The notes: generated from the letters alone by a model not told the origin. DNA of 64,000 bases from Thalassospira povalilytica (GCF_002844235.1 NZ_PGTS01000006.1:248001-312000), one strand, 5' to 3'. Numbered from the stretch's first letter, positions 45,095-55,467 are shown. Made by a program: numbers and translations.

Positions 45095-45910
45095 CTATTT
45101 CAACGAGATGACAAAGGCACGAACAAATATCACTGAAAGAAGCATCGAGACAAAGCAGGCAATCACACCAGCAGCAAGCGCCCGAACACCCAGAACTGCC
45201 ACATCGGCAGGAATCCCGAGCACATGAAAAATCGCCACCATTTGTCCGATCACCGGCACGATCAGGGTCGAGATAACCGGTAAGAAAAGCAAAACCGCAA
45301 CCAACCGCCAGATCACATACAGGAAGGTCCCCCTGCCCCGCTGCCAGGTTGTACGCATTGACCTGTCCGCACCAGCAAGAACTGCGGGAAACCAGTTTGC
45401 GCCAAGGGCAATCACACCAAGAAATCCAACAAGGATAAATGCCCCGATCAAAAGCCGTCCCGAATGCGACGGTTCAAGACTGCTGCCGAGCAAGGCACGT
45501 ATGATGTCAGCCACAAAAAATTGCTGATAGACCAGGACCATCGCAATTGTCAGCACCGCCAGCCCCCACATCCCGACACTGCAACAAAGAACAGCATTGC
45601 GGTTCGCAGCCAAAATAGCACCCCAACCACCCTGCCGGGTCAAACATGACAGTTGGGCTGAAATGCCAACGACAATCAACGCCACCGCATCAACCAATGC
45701 GCGCGCGACAAACCAGCACGTGCCGCCCAATGACAAAACCCCATCCGGACCAAGCAAGGCCGGATGGGGTACAATCGCGTCAAATACAGCAAACAGCGCC
45801 AACCATGAAACTGCTGCTGCAACCACCGAACGGTTTAGCCAAAGAACATCAAAAACATCCTGAATAATCCAGGATTTGAATTTCACGCATGATGGCTCAT
45901 TCTTTGGCAT
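45095..45910 (-). CDS. Multi-spanning membrane protein of a local family, copy 2
   Basis: A 271-residue inner-membrane protein with about six segments. It carries a weakened version of the family motif (RTTWQRGRGTFLYVIWRL). No domain or function is recognised. It is followed at a distance by two further members on the same strand. Confidence 0.65.
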   Translation of the reverse strand: MPKNEPSCVKFKSWIIQDVFDVLWLNRSVVAAAVSWLALFAVFDAIVPHPALLGPDGVLSLGGTCWFVARALVDAVALIVVGISAQLSCLTRQGGWGAILAANRNAVLCCSVGMWGLAVLTIAMVLVYQQFFVADIIRALLGSSLEPSHSGRLLIGAFILVGFLGVIALGANWFPAVLAGADRSMRTTWQRGRGTFLYVIWRLVAVLLFLPVISTLIVPVIGQMVAIFHVLGIPADVAVLGVRALAAGVIACFVSMLLSVIFVRAFVISLK

Positions 45911-46030
45911 CGCGCCCTGGCTGCTGGATGAAACAGATCAATATATGGCGATGAAGAAGATCGTGGTTCAATCCTTATTGCTTGGCTATTGACGCCCCGG
46001 CCTGAAAACGCAACGGCGGCAGCGAAATCA

Positions 46031-46828
46031 TCAGACTGTCAAACGTTTTTCACCAAGGCGATAGGCACGCGATACGATCACAACAATCATGGCACCGATG
46101 ACAATATATTGAAGGCTGCTTACCACCATTGTTATGACTGAGGTTGCGTTAAAGGCCAGCGCGCCATCGCTTGATATCAGCGGTTGCCCACCTGCTGTCT
46201 GAACCAGATTTACAATCATCGAGCCCAGAAAAAGCATCAACACAGGCCCCAGCAAAACCCGTCCTGTAACGTACCATACAGTCTTCCGTCCTCTCGCAAC
46301 CGCACGTCCCACACCACTTCCATCGCCGATAAGGGCCGCAGGCAACAATGTTGCAAAGAACACCAGAACGATCCAAAGAACAACAAAGGTTAAGATGCTG
46401 GAAATGCCTATCGCAGACAGGTTCTCGATCTTGGCCATGTCTTCCGGAGACAACATGAAATGGCCGCTCAGGACAAACAGCCCCAATGATGCGGGCAAGG
46501 TATCAAGAAGTTGCAGGACAATATAACGCCCTGAAAAAAGCCGGACACGCGACACATCAAATTCCTTGAATGCCGCAATGCCTGCATACCCATTTTGCAA
46601 CCAAGCAAACAGCGACAGCGCAAAATATCCCCAGATGACAAGTCCAAGCACATAGATGACATAGACCTGGCCGGAAAAAGATACTGCGAACTGCCAGAAA
46701 GCCATTGCCAGCATCAGGATGGCCACAATTAGAGTGCTGGCCCAGCAGCGCAAAATCGCAACAAAACTGGTCTTCCAGATACCTGGCTGTTTGGGGCTGG
46801 TTTGGACAGTCTCTTTATCTTGCGCCAT
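46031..46828 (-). CDS. Multi-spanning membrane protein of a local family, copy 3
   Basis: A 265-residue inner-membrane protein, about six segments, with the motif DGSGVGRAVARGRKTVWYV. I placed the start at ATG 46828 (MAQDKETV), one base after the stop of copy 4, so the two are coupled; the open frame continues further into that gene without meaning. Function is unknown. Confidence 0.65.
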   Translation of the reverse strand: MAQDKETVQTSPKQPGIWKTSFVAILRCWASTLIVAILMLAMAFWQFAVSFSGQVYVIYVLGLVIWGYFALSLFAWLQNGYAGIAAFKEFDVSRVRLFSGRYIVLQLLDTLPASLGLFVLSGHFMLSPEDMAKIENLSAIGISSILTFVVLWIVLVFFATLLPAALIGDGSGVGRAVARGRKTVWYVTGRVLLGPVLMLFLGSMIVNLVQTAGGQPLISSDGALAFNATSVITMVVSSLQYIVIGAMIVVIVSRAYRLGEKRLTV

Positions 46829-46829
46829 T

Positions 46830-47639
46830 TCAGATCGCCTCTGCCTGTTTGAGTTCGGTTGCCGGTTGGCTTGCATCAGCCAGACGCGCCTCGCCAAGCT
46901 GATAGGCGCGTGACAGGACCACGGCGACAAGAACAACGCCGGTTGCCCATACCAGATAGGCCAGACCGCTCATGGCTATATCAAACGGCACAAATTGCAG
47001 TTCGCCTGCCTGAATTGTGTATGTACGAACGGCGTCGGAAAACCGCCCGGGCAACAGGAACACGGTTACCAGGAACAATACAATATTGGCACCCGGCCCG
47101 ACGATCAGGCGCGACGTCACATAGCCGATCGTTTTGCGACCGCGTGCAAACGCCCGCCGGATCGACGAACCATCGGCCATGATTGCTGCGGGCAGCCAGG
47201 TTCCCACCAAACCAAGTGCGATCAGCATCGCCACCCCGTAAAAGGCAAGCACCGCAACCATCACCAGGAAAAACCGAACGTCTTCCCGGGCCGCCTTGAT
47301 TTCGGGGATCGCCAAAATTGGAACCATCACGAAAAGTGCCGGGATAAGCGTCACCATGGCCACGGCAAAGCCGCGCATGAAGAACTTGAAGAAAGCGCTT
47401 TTTTCAAGCGCACCCACCGCGGAAAACCCGCTGACATTGCGCAAAACCGTCATGTGACAGGCAATGGCAAGATACGCGCCGACAAAATAGGTCGGCAAAT
47501 CCGGTGATTCCATATCAGGCCGCAAGGCATAAATCACGATATCCATGATCCACAATGCCGCAACCGCCGCAGTAAAAATCACGATGTTTTTGCGAATGAC
47601 GTCTGTGGCCTCGCCCCAGATCGTGATGTCGAATTTCAT
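46830..47639 (-). CDS. Multi-spanning membrane protein of a local family, copy 4
   Basis: A 269-residue inner-membrane protein with about six segments and the clearest form of the family motif (DGSSIRRAFARGRKTIGYV). An MRKN-like start is absent; MKFDITIWG is short before the first segment. It is the first gene of a two-gene unit with copy 3. Alternatives such as a permease domain were considered, but no transport signature is visible. Confidence 0.65.
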   Translation of the reverse strand: MKFDITIWGEATDVIRKNIVIFTAAVAALWIMDIVIYALRPDMESPDLPTYFVGAYLAIACHMTVLRNVSGFSAVGALEKSAFFKFFMRGFAVAMVTLIPALFVMVPILAIPEIKAAREDVRFFLVMVAVLAFYGVAMLIALGLVGTWLPAAIMADGSSIRRAFARGRKTIGYVTSRLIVGPGANIVLFLVTVFLLPGRFSDAVRTYTIQAGELQFVPFDIAMSGLAYLVWATGVVLVAVVLSRAYQLGEARLADASQPATELKQAEAI

Positions 47640-47862
47640 GCCTGTCCCCCAAGCGCGTTTAACGTGAATTCCCTTCTGGCAATGCTACTTTTCCCGCATG
47701 GCGTTTCCTGTGACTTCTGTCACACCTATCCGCCTGTGACAGGCCCCCTCCTTATGAACAGTGTCTGCTGAGATTGCTTTGGCGTGCCGGACTTTTAGCT
47801 ATTGGCAATTGCGGCAGCGGCCGATAAATTAAACACATGGAGAATGTTAAATATAATTGGAC

Positions 47863-47876
47863 CACAAAAATTTGTG
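47863..47876. promoter_or_regulatory. Palindrome 1 upstream of cysD
   Basis: CACAAA-AA-TTTGTG, a perfect 6-base inverted repeat. A similar palindrome lies about 88 bases closer to the gene. Confidence 0.5.
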
Positions 47877-47950
47877 TAAAAATAGAAATCACACTTGCGT
47901 TGCGGCGCATTCCATATTACCCATCAAAGCCAAGTGAAATACAATTATAA

Positions 47951-47966
47951 ACACAAAAAATTGTGT
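47951..47966. promoter_or_regulatory. Palindrome 2 upstream of cysD
   Basis: ACACAA-AAAA-TTGTGT, 38 bases before the cysD ATG. Its arms resemble palindrome 1, so both could bind one sulfur regulator. Confidence 0.5.
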
Positions 47967-48003
47967 TAATTGCCACAGTTTTGATTGATCGGCAGGAAAG
48001 AGA

Positions 48004-48909
48004 ATGCAGCCCAATCTGACCCATCTCCGCCAGCTTGAGGCAGAGAGTATCCATATCATCCGCGAGGTTGCGGCATCGTTTGAACGGCCGGTGATGCTTT
48101 ATTCCATCGGCAAGGATTCATCGGTTCTGCTGCATCTGGCGCGCAAGGCGTTCTATCCCGCACCGCCGCCCTTCCCGCTGATGCATGTTGATACCACCTG
48201 GAAATTCCGCGAAATGATCGAGTTTCGCGACCGGATGGCGGCGGAATATGGTTTTGATCTGATTGTTCATATCAATCAGGACGGTGTCGAACGCGGCATT
48301 GGCCCGTTCACCCATGGGTCAAGCCTGCATACCGATGTCATGAAAACGGAATCGCTCAAACAGGCGCTGAACAAATACAAGTTCGATGCCGCCTTTGGCG
48401 GGGCCCGCCGTGACGAGGAAAAGGCACGCGCCAAGGAACGTGTATTTTCCTTCCGCACCGAAACCCACCGCTGGGACCCGAAAAACCAGCGCCCGGAATT
48501 GTGGGATATCTATAACGCCCGGATCAACAAAGGCGAAAGCATCCGTGCTTTCCCGATCTCGAACTGGACCGAGCTTGATATCTGGCAATACATCTATCTC
48601 GAACAGATCCCGATCGTGCCGCTGTATTATTCGGCAAAACGTCCGGTCGTCGAACGCGATGGCATGCTGATCATGGTTGATGACGACCGCATGCCGCTTA
48701 AGCCCGGCGAAAAGCCGGAAATGAAGTCGGTACGTTTCAGAACGCTTGGTTGCTATCCGCTGACCGGTGCCGTTGAGTCCGAGGCAGCGACCCTGCCCGA
48801 AATTATCCAGGAAATGCTTCTGACCCGTTCAAGCGAACGTCAAGGCCGCATGATTGACCATGACCAGGCCGGGTCGATGGAGAAGAAGAAGCAGGAAGGT
48901 TACTTCTGA
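48004..48909 (+). CDS. cysD: Sulfate adenylyltransferase subunit 2
   Basis: A 301-residue ATP sulfurylase small subunit that makes adenosine phosphosulfate from ATP and sulfate. The PP-loop motif is in [18 protein letters not shown] (about 36-53); [19 protein letters not shown] is the conserved signature. The TGA overlaps the ATG of the cysNC gene. The two products form the heterodimer for assimilatory sulfate activation. Confidence 0.97.
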   Translation: MQPNLTHLRQLEAESIHIIREVAASFERPVMLYSIGKDSSVLLHLARKAFYPAPPPFPLMHVDTTWKFREMIEFRDRMAAEYGFDLIVHINQDGVERGIGPFTHGSSLHTDVMKTESLKQALNKYKFDAAFGGARRDEEKARAKERVFSFRTETHRWDPKNQRPELWDIYNARINKGESIRAFPISNWTELDIWQYIYLEQIPIVPLYYSAKRPVVERDGMLIMVDDDRMPLKPGEKPEMKSVRFRTLGCYPLTGAVESEAATLPEIIQEMLLTRSSERQGRMIDHDQAGSMEKKKQEGYF

Positions 48910-50828
48910 TGGCGCATAAATCTGACCTTATTGCTGATGATATTCTCGGCTACCTCAAAGCCCAGGAAGAAAAAAGCCTTCTGCGTTTCATCACCTGCGG
49001 CAGTGTCGATGACGGTAAATCGACCCTGATCGGTCGTCTGCTTTGGGATTCCAAACTGATTTTCGAAGACCAGCTGGCGGCGCTGGAATCTGACAGCCGC
49101 AAGGTTGGCACCCAGGGCGGCGAGATTGATTTCGCCCTGCTGCTTGATGGTCTTCAGGCCGAACGCGAACAGGGCATCACCATTGATGTCGCCTATCGCT
49201 TCTTTTCGACCGACAAGCGCAAATTCATTGTCGCCGATACCCCGGGCCACGAACAATATACGCGGAACATGGCAACCGGTGCATCGACTGCCGATGTCGC
49301 CGTGATCCTGATTGATGCGCGTAAAGGCATCCTGACCCAGACCCGTCGCCACAGCTTCATCACGTCCCTTCTGGGCATCAAGCACGTGGTTCTGGCCGTC
49401 AACAAGATGGACCTGATTGATTATGATCAGTCCAAATTTGACGAAATCGTCGCCGCCTATAACGCGTTCGCAGCACAGCTGAATTACAGCTCGATCACGG
49501 CGATCCCGCTATCTGCCCTGCGTGGCGACAACATGATCGAAGCCAGCGCCAATACACCCTGGTATTCCGGTCCGACGCTTCTGGCCCATCTTGAAGACAT
49601 TCAGGTCGAACAGGATGCGATCAACAAGCCGTTCCGTCTTCCGGTGCAGTGGGTCAACCGCCCGAACCTTGATTTCCGCGGCTTTTCCGGCACTGTTTCT
49701 TCGGGTCGGGTCAAACCGGGTGATGAAATTGTTGTCACCGCATCGGGGCAGACCAGCAAGGTCAAGGAAATCGTCACCTTTGACGGCAACCTTGATGAAG
49801 CCATCGCCGGTCAGGCCATCACCCTGACCCTTGAAGACGAGATTGATATTTCGCGCGGTGATGTTCTGGCGGCATCCGATGCCAAACCGGAATTCGCCGA
49901 TCAGTTCGAAGCCCGCATCATCTGGATGCATGAAGATCATCTTCTGCCCGGTCGCCCCTATCTGATCAAGATGGGCGCACAGGTAACAAGCGCACAGATC
50001 AGCGACCTTAAATACAAGGTCAATGTCAATACGCTCGAACATGTGGCGGGCAAGACGCTTGAACTGAACGAAGTCGGGATTGCCAATATCTCGGCGGACA
50101 AGGCACTGGCCTTTGACCCCTATGACGAAAACCGTCATTCGGGCCGTTTCATCATCATTGACCGCTTCACCAATGCGACTGTTGGTGCGGGCATGGTCAA
50201 CCATTCCCTTCGCCGTGCGACCAACATCAAATGGCAGGAAATGGACATCAACAAACAGGCACGTGCCTATCAGAAAGGCCAGAAATCGGTCGTTCTGTGG
50301 TTCACCGGCCTGTCGGGTGCGGGCAAATCAACCGTCGCCAACCTGGTGGAGAAAAAGCTCCATGCGCTTGGCAAGCACACCTACACCCTTGATGGTGACA
50401 ATGTGCGTCATGGCCTGAACAAGGATCTTGGCTTTACCGATGCGGACCGTGTCGAAAACATCCGCCGCGTTGGTGAAACCGCCAAGCTGTTCGTTGATGC
50501 CGGTGTGATCACGCTGGTTTCCTTTATCTCGCCATTCAAAAGCGAACGCCAGCTTGCCCGCAGCCTTGTTGAAAAAGACGAATTTATCGAAGTCTTTATC
50601 GACACCCCGCTGGAAGTCTGTGAACAGCGCGATGTCAAAGGCCTTTATAAAAAGGCGCGCGCCGGCGAGATTGCCAATTTCACCGGGATTTCAAGCCCCT
50701 ATGAGCGGCCCGAAAATGCCGAGATCGTGGTCAACACCGCCGATCAAAGCGCAGAAGAAGCCGCCGAACAGATTGTCGCCAAACTCGAAGAATTTGGCGT
50801 TCTCGGGGCCTGGTATCCCGAAATCTGA
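48909..50828 (+). CDS. cysNC: Bifunctional sulfate adenylyltransferase subunit 1 / APS kinase
   Basis: A 639-residue fusion. The N-terminal part is the GTPase CysN with P-loop GSVDDGKST (31-39), switch [12 protein letters not shown] and NKMD; it drives the CysD reaction. The C-terminal part from about 455 is APS kinase CysC with P-loop GLSGAGKST and [15 protein letters not shown], making PAPS. Such fusions are common in alphaproteobacteria. A strong terminator follows. Confidence 0.96.
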   Translation: MAHKSDLIADDILGYLKAQEEKSLLRFITCGSVDDGKSTLIGRLLWDSKLIFEDQLAALESDSRKVGTQGGEIDFALLLDGLQAEREQGITIDVAYRFFSTDKRKFIVADTPGHEQYTRNMATGASTADVAVILIDARKGILTQTRRHSFITSLLGIKHVVLAVNKMDLIDYDQSKFDEIVAAYNAFAAQLNYSSITAIPLSALRGDNMIEASANTPWYSGPTLLAHLEDIQVEQDAINKPFRLPVQWVNRPNLDFRGFSGTVSSGRVKPGDEIVVTASGQTSKVKEIVTFDGNLDEAIAGQAITLTLEDEIDISRGDVLAASDAKPEFADQFEARIIWMHEDHLLPGRPYLIKMGAQVTSAQISDLKYKVNVNTLEHVAGKTLELNEVGIANISADKALAFDPYDENRHSGRFIIIDRFTNATVGAGMVNHSLRRATNIKWQEMDINKQARAYQKGQKSVVLWFTGLSGAGKSTVANLVEKKLHALGKHTYTLDGDNVRHGLNKDLGFTDADRVENIRRVGETAKLFVDAGVITLVSFISPFKSERQLARSLVEKDEFIEVFIDTPLEVCEQRDVKGLYKKARAGEIANFTGISSPYERPENAEIVVNTADQSAEEAAEQIVAKLEEFGVLGAWYPEI

Positions 50829-50854
50829 CGGCCTGCCCGATCTGATCAACACGA

Positions 50855-50886
50855 AACCCGACAGTTCCGACTGTCGGGTTTTGTTT
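50855..50886 (+). terminator. Terminator of the cysD-cysNC operon
   Basis: An 11-base stem, AACCCGACAGT / ACTGTCGGGTT, with a four-base loop and TTGTTTTATT after it. Confidence 0.9.
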
Positions 50887-51015
50887 TATTCCGGGCCCCG
50901 AAATCTGGCATCGCCCCAATCATCACAAGACCAGCCCGATTACAGCCCCACCTGCGACCTTGTAAAATACCAGCCCGAAGGTAACATCAAAACAGGACCC
51001 GGAACGGAGGTACCA

Positions 51016-51702
51016 ATGCGGTTTTGCCCGCGTCTGGATGTCGATACATGGCTTTTGTCACTTGTGACCATTGCGCTGTACCTGTTTGTGCCAGATCCCC
51101 TTTTGGCAGAGGAAACAGGTTTTCGCTTTGGCGCGCATGTATCGCTTAACAACCAGTGGGCCCGATATACCACACCGGCCAACCGCAATCTTGCCGCTGC
51201 CCTTCAGGCCAGAACGTCATCGGGGTCGATCGAAACCCTTCCAAATGATCGGCTTTTCCATCTGTATCGTTCCGGCGAACTTGATTGCATTCTGACCGGT
51301 GGCTGGCCCCATGATGACCCGCAACTCGTTTCAAAACATGCACTAAGCTTCGAAGTCCGGCTGTTCACCCGCAAAGATGTTGACCTTGGCAGCAAGAATC
51401 AGGTTCTGGTTGGTCGCCTGAAACAGTTTCCCCCGCCGCCATTACCTCTGCCCGATACGATGATTGACTGGGTGGCCCTGCAAAACCTTAAACAGGGCTT
51501 TGATCTGTTGCGGGCCGGGCGTATTGATGCGCTGCTTGCCGATCCGTCCCATGTGCAAAATGCCCCTGGTGCCCCGCATGACGGCATTGTTGCCGCCGAC
51601 CTTCCGCCTGTTAGACGCTTTGACGTGCCGCTGCTCTGCCATGACAATGAACGCAATCGTCATTTCCTTGATATCCTTGATCAAACATCCCTGACCCAGT
51701 GA
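51016..51702 (+). CDS. Exported solute-binding-like protein
   Basis: A 228-residue protein with an N-terminal signal or anchor segment (TWLLSLVTIALYLFVPDPLLA). The rest resembles half of a type 2 periplasmic binding fold (LPNDRLFHLYRSGELDCILTG, and LKQGFDLLRAGRIDALLAD), as in amino-acid-binding-protein relatives. ATG 51016 follows ACGGAGG. No permease or ATPase is adjacent, so it may act as a stand-alone sensor or scavenger. Confidence 0.6.
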   Translation: MRFCPRLDVDTWLLSLVTIALYLFVPDPLLAEETGFRFGAHVSLNNQWARYTTPANRNLAAALQARTSSGSIETLPNDRLFHLYRSGELDCILTGGWPHDDPQLVSKHALSFEVRLFTRKDVDLGSKNQVLVGRLKQFPPPPLPLPDTMIDWVALQNLKQGFDLLRAGRIDALLADPSHVQNAPGAPHDGIVAADLPPVRRFDVPLLCHDNERNRHFLDILDQTSLTQ

Positions 51703-51806
51703 CACGAGCCCGCCGATTGGCCCCACCGGTTTGATAAAACTGGCCCTTGTCGACGGGACCGATTTCAGCAAATCTGGCTATCCACTGTTCGTTGTCAGGA
51801 AGAAAA

Positions 51807-52517
51807 ATGACCTCGCCCCACAAAGATGTTTTTGGAAAACCCGTTGGCCATCCGGTGGAAAGCTGGACCGGATGCGCCATGCCGCCACGCAGCGACATGG
51901 TCGGCCAGCATGTGATCGTCAGCCCGCTTGACCTTGCCCGTGATGCCAGGCACCTGTTTGATGCCAACACCATGGCACAGGACGGTTCGCGCTTTACCTA
52001 TCTTTCGACTAATGCGTTCAACGATTTTGCCAGCTACAAGGCCTGGCTGGAAACCATGGCGGGTCAAAGTGACCCGATGCTTCATGCCATCATCGACAAA
52101 ACCCGCAATTCGGCGGTTGGCGTTGCAGCCTTTATGCGCATTGATGCCGCCAATGGGTCGGTTGAAATCGGCAATATCAATTATTCCCCGGCATTGTCGC
52201 AAACCATTGGCGGGACCGAGGCGATGTATCTGATGATGCGGCGCGCCTTTGACGAACTTGGCTATCGCCGCTACGAATGGAAATGCGACGATCAAAACGC
52301 CCCGTCCCGCGCCGCCGCCGCCCGGTATGGCTTCACCTATGAAGGCACGTTCCGCAACCATATGGTCTATAAGGGCCGCAATCGTGATACCGCGTGGTTT
52401 TCCATCACCGCCGAAGAATGGCCCGCTATTCGCAGCGGGTTCGAAGCATGGCTGTCACCCGACAATTTTGACGCCAATGGCAAACAACGCCAGCGACTGG
52501 AAGACCTGCGCCCCTGA
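51807..52517 (+). CDS. GNAT-family N-acetyltransferase (RimJ/RimL-like)
   Basis: A 236-residue acetyltransferase. Motifs include VGVAAFMRIDAANGSVEIGN, INYSPALSQTIGGTEAMYLM and the late YEWKCDDQNAPSRAAAARYG followed by GFTYEGTFRNHMVYKGRNRD, typical of RimJ/RimL relatives with small-molecule or protein substrates. ATG 51807 follows AGGA. Substrate unknown. Confidence 0.85.
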   Translation: MTSPHKDVFGKPVGHPVESWTGCAMPPRSDMVGQHVIVSPLDLARDARHLFDANTMAQDGSRFTYLSTNAFNDFASYKAWLETMAGQSDPMLHAIIDKTRNSAVGVAAFMRIDAANGSVEIGNINYSPALSQTIGGTEAMYLMMRRAFDELGYRRYEWKCDDQNAPSRAAAARYGFTYEGTFRNHMVYKGRNRDTAWFSITAEEWPAIRSGFEAWLSPDNFDANGKQRQRLEDLRP

Positions 52518-52646
52518 CTTGCCGCGCGGCGCGCATATCCGGGGGACCGGGCATCAATATCTGACGGCTTACGAACTGGTGATTTTGATTTGTTCAACCT
52601 TGCCCCTATAGTCGGGCCAGGCTTGACCAACCAAAACGAGTTCCCG

Positions 52647-53282
52647 ATGTTTGATGCCCGCCTGCGCCCGCTGATCGACATACCGCTTAATGCGGCTGCC
52701 CGTACCCTGTCGGGCACGGGGATCACCCCGAATGCCATCACCGGCATCGGCTTTTTGTTCGGGGTCCTTGGTGCGGTGTTTCTTGCCTTCCAGCTTGATT
52801 ACGCGGCCCTTGTGATGATCTTGTTGTCGCGGATCATGGACGGGCTTGACGGTGCCGTTGCCCGTCATGCAGCCCCAAGATCACGCCACCCCGGTGCCAA
52901 AACACAGGAAAGCGACCTTGGCGGCTATTACGACATTGTCGCCGATTTCCTGTTTTATTCCGGCATCATCCTGGGATTTGCCATCGGGCGTCCGGAACAT
53001 GCGCTTATGGCGGCATTTCTGATTTTCTGTTTTGTTGGCACCGGATCGAGTTTTCTGGCCTATGCGATCATCGCAGCCAAGCAGAACCGCAACCATGACA
53101 AACAGGGCAAAAAAAGCTTCTATTTCCTGACCGGCATTACCGAAGGCAGCGAAACCATCCTTGTTTTGTGTCTGATTTGCGTCTTTCCCGGCTGGTTCCC
53201 CCAGATTGCTGCAATCTTCGGGGCCTTGTGCCTGATAACGACATTTGGCCGTATCTTGCAAGCACGTCGCGATTTCGGCTAA
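52647..53282 (+). CDS. CDP-alcohol phosphatidyltransferase family protein
   Basis: A 211-residue inner-membrane enzyme that transfers a phosphatidyl or similar group from a CDP-alcohol. The metal site DGLDGAVAR is followed by GGYYDIVAD, giving the usual Asp set, but the spacer between AR and the glycine is 18 residues instead of about 8. About six membrane segments. ATG 52647 is the chosen start. The acceptor alcohol is unknown. Confidence 0.82.
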   Translation: MFDARLRPLIDIPLNAAARTLSGTGITPNAITGIGFLFGVLGAVFLAFQLDYAALVMILLSRIMDGLDGAVARHAAPRSRHPGAKTQESDLGGYYDIVADFLFYSGIILGFAIGRPEHALMAAFLIFCFVGTGSSFLAYAIIAAKQNRNHDKQGKKSFYFLTGITEGSETILVLCLICVFPGWFPQIAAIFGALCLITTFGRILQARRDFG

Positions 53283-53476
53283 CGGCCGGAAAAGACGTTG
53301 TAACTTCTTGAAGTCCCCGACCGTCACAACCATATCGCCAGTAGCACACAAGGTCGTCATACTCCCGGTCGCCCCCAACGATGACCTGCAAAGAAACCAG
53401 TGTCAGCATCCGTTGACCCGATGGTCCAGAACCGTCAGATCAATACCGCCTGACCTTAAAAAACGACAGGAACATT

Positions 53477-54580
53477 ATGCGGCCAGTCTCGAATGTTTTT
53501 GCTTTGATTTTCGCGTGCTTTCTCGTTGTTGCCTGTGACCAGTCAGGCCCGATCAAGATCGGTTTCATTGCCGGATTGTCCGGACCGGGTTCGGATACCG
53601 GAACCGATGCACTCAATGCGCTGAAGCTTGCCGCCCAGCAAGTCAATAACGATGGCGGCATCAATGGCAGGATGGTTGAAATCCTGCCGCGGGATGATGA
53701 AAAATCACCCGAAGTCGCCCAACAGCATGTCCGCGAACTTTCCCAACTTGGTGTGGATGCCATTGTCGGTCCCATCATCAGTTCGATCGGCATGGCGATC
53801 CTGCCGGTTATCAACGAACTTGGCATCGTGACCGTATCACCAACGGTATCGGCCGCCGAATTTGCCGGTTTTCGCGACTATCTTTTCCGTATGAACACCA
53901 CCACACGTGAAAATGCGCGCGCCTATGCAAAACGCAGCATCGAACTTGACCGAAAACGCGTTTCCATCGCCCTTGATGGTCAAAACGAAGCATTCGCCGA
54001 CAGCTGGTATCGTGAATTTCTTCTGGAATTCGAAGAACTTGACGGCCGGGTGATTTCCAAAAACTGGATCAACACCAGTCAGGCCAGCAATGCCGACATC
54101 GCCAGACAACTGGTTGATGATGCCCCCGATGCGATCGTGCTGGTCGCCAACAGTTCCGACAGTGCCAATCTTGCGCTTGAAATCCGCAAACTGTCCAAGG
54201 ACATCCCGATTTCTGCTGCGGAATGGGCCGGAACCGATTTGCTGATTGAAATCGGCGGAACTGCGGTCGAGGGCATGGAACTTGTCCAGGCCTATGACCG
54301 CTATGACACCAATCCGCGCTTCCAGCAATTTGTTGCCGATTACGAAGCCATGTTTGATCGCCATCCGGGGTTCAGTGCGGTTCTGGCCTATGATGCAGCA
54401 ACGGTTCTGTTTACCGTGCTCAAGACCAAACACCCCGATCAGAAACTGGCCAATGCCATGACCGATCTGCCCCCGCAGATGGGGCTGCATCAGGAACTGA
54501 AATTCGATCAGTATGGGGATGGCAATCGCGACGTCTATTTCGTGACAATTCAGAACGGCAAATTCATCCGCGTGAAATAG
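53477..54580 (+). CDS. Branched-chain amino acid-type ABC substrate-binding lipoprotein
   Basis: A 367-residue binding protein of the LivJ/type 1 periplasmic fold (KIGFIAGLSGPGSDTGTDAL, AQQVNNDGGINGRMVEI). The lipobox LVVAC sets lipidation at Cys20, so it is anchored rather than free. No permease or ATPase genes are adjacent, so the cognate transporter lies elsewhere or the protein is a sensor. A terminator follows. Confidence 0.88.
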   Translation: MRPVSNVFALIFACFLVVACDQSGPIKIGFIAGLSGPGSDTGTDALNALKLAAQQVNNDGGINGRMVEILPRDDEKSPEVAQQHVRELSQLGVDAIVGPIISSIGMAILPVINELGIVTVSPTVSAAEFAGFRDYLFRMNTTTRENARAYAKRSIELDRKRVSIALDGQNEAFADSWYREFLLEFEELDGRVISKNWINTSQASNADIARQLVDDAPDAIVLVANSSDSANLALEIRKLSKDIPISAAEWAGTDLLIEIGGTAVEGMELVQAYDRYDTNPRFQQFVADYEAMFDRHPGFSAVLAYDAATVLFTVLKTKHPDQKLANAMTDLPPQMGLHQELKFDQYGDGNRDVYFVTIQNGKFIRVK

Positions 54581-54604
54581 ACCAGTATCGCCGCACTAAA
54601 AAAC

Positions 54605-54632
54605 AAAAGCCCTGCTTGTGCAGGGCTTTTTC
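54605..54632 (+). terminator. Terminator of the binding-lipoprotein gene
   Basis: An 11-base stem, AAAAGCCCTGC / GCAGGGCTTTT, with a TTGT loop and a short T tail. Confidence 0.9.
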
Positions 54633-54663
54633 TTGTCGGCATCGGGGATGAATTCCCGAAATC

Positions 54664-55011
54664 CTAGTGATCGCTTTCTTCAAGGAAATGGTCGCCAAGG
54701 CCAGTATCGTATTCCATACCTTCCTTGGTCAGAACGATGCTGCCCGGATAGCCTTCCTTGACCAGTCCCTTGCGGGTCAGCGCGACCCAGACTGCCGGGT
54801 TTTCAAAGCCGCTGGCGTCACGGGCCGCAACGGTGAATTTGCCGACATGTACATGGTCACCATGGGCATGGGGCACACGCAGAAGAGTTGCCTCACCGCT
54901 GGCTTCGTCGATCTTGCCCGAATTCGGGTCTTTGGCGATGACCTGTGCCAGGACAAGGGTGCGAAGCTGCAACTTGTTGAGTTTCAGCGGGTTTTTGCGA
55001 ACGAATGCCAT
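54664..55011 (-). CDS. Conserved hypothetical protein, 115 residues
   Basis: The product has a basic N-terminus (MAFVRKNPLKLNKLQLRTL), a histidine-rich HAHGDHVHVG at about 48-57 and a winged-helix-like second half (VWVALTRKGLVKEGYPGSIV). It may be a small regulator with a metal site, but this is only a pattern. It lies leftward on its own, after the convergent terminator. Confidence 0.65.
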   Translation of the reverse strand: MAFVRKNPLKLNKLQLRTLVLAQVIAKDPNSGKIDEASGEATLLRVPHAHGDHVHVGKFTVAARDASGFENPAVWVALTRKGLVKEGYPGSIVLTKEGMEYDTGLGDHFLEESDH

Positions 55012-55191
55012 ATCTGGTGTTACCCCGGTTTCAATGGATTGATTGCAAGGACATATCTGTTACTTGGCGCAATGATGCAAGCCCTGTTTTGGCCGGGCGC
55101 CTTGCAGCAATTGCATTGCTTGGCATCCGATTCCTTGCCAGGCAGCAAAATTTCAGCCGCACAACAGCCGGGCCAAACCCGACAGACCGCG

Positions 55192-55467
55192 CTATCCACC
55201 CGCCAGCATCTTGCGCAATTTGCGGTCCCGCTTAAGGTGCCATTCCCGGCTCATGGCCTGACCGAAGGTACGGAACCGTTCAACATAAACCAGCTCCCAC
55301 TGCCGCCCGCGCGTGGTCTTGGCCCCTTTGCCGCTATTATGCGTCACCAGCCGCGCCTCAACATCGGTTGACCAGCCGACATAAGTCCTGGGCAGCTTGA
55401 CCCGGACATTTGCCGCCGGATCAAACCCCAATTCACGCAGCACATAGACAAAGGTGAATGACGCCAT
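55192..55467 (-). CDS. GIY-YIG nuclease superfamily protein
   Basis: A 91-residue single-domain protein. The first strand FVYVL and the second TYVGWSTD correspond to the GIY...YIG pair, with R in EARLVTHNSGKGAKTT and E in SREWHLKRDRKLRKM. The linker between the two strands is about 18 residues, longer than the usual ten or so. Members of this short type (YhbQ-like) are common and of uncertain role. Confidence 0.82.
   Translation of the reverse strand: MASFTFVYVLRELGFDPAANVRVKLPRTYVGWSTDVEARLVTHNSGKGAKTTRGRQWELVYVERFRTFGQAMSREWHLKRDRKLRKMLAGG

Larger units (their letters stand above)
47640..48003. other. AT-rich control region upstream of cysD
   Basis: This 364-base region turns strongly AT-rich over its last 180 bases and carries two similar palindromes, given separately. 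No gene was seen. Confidence 0.5.
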
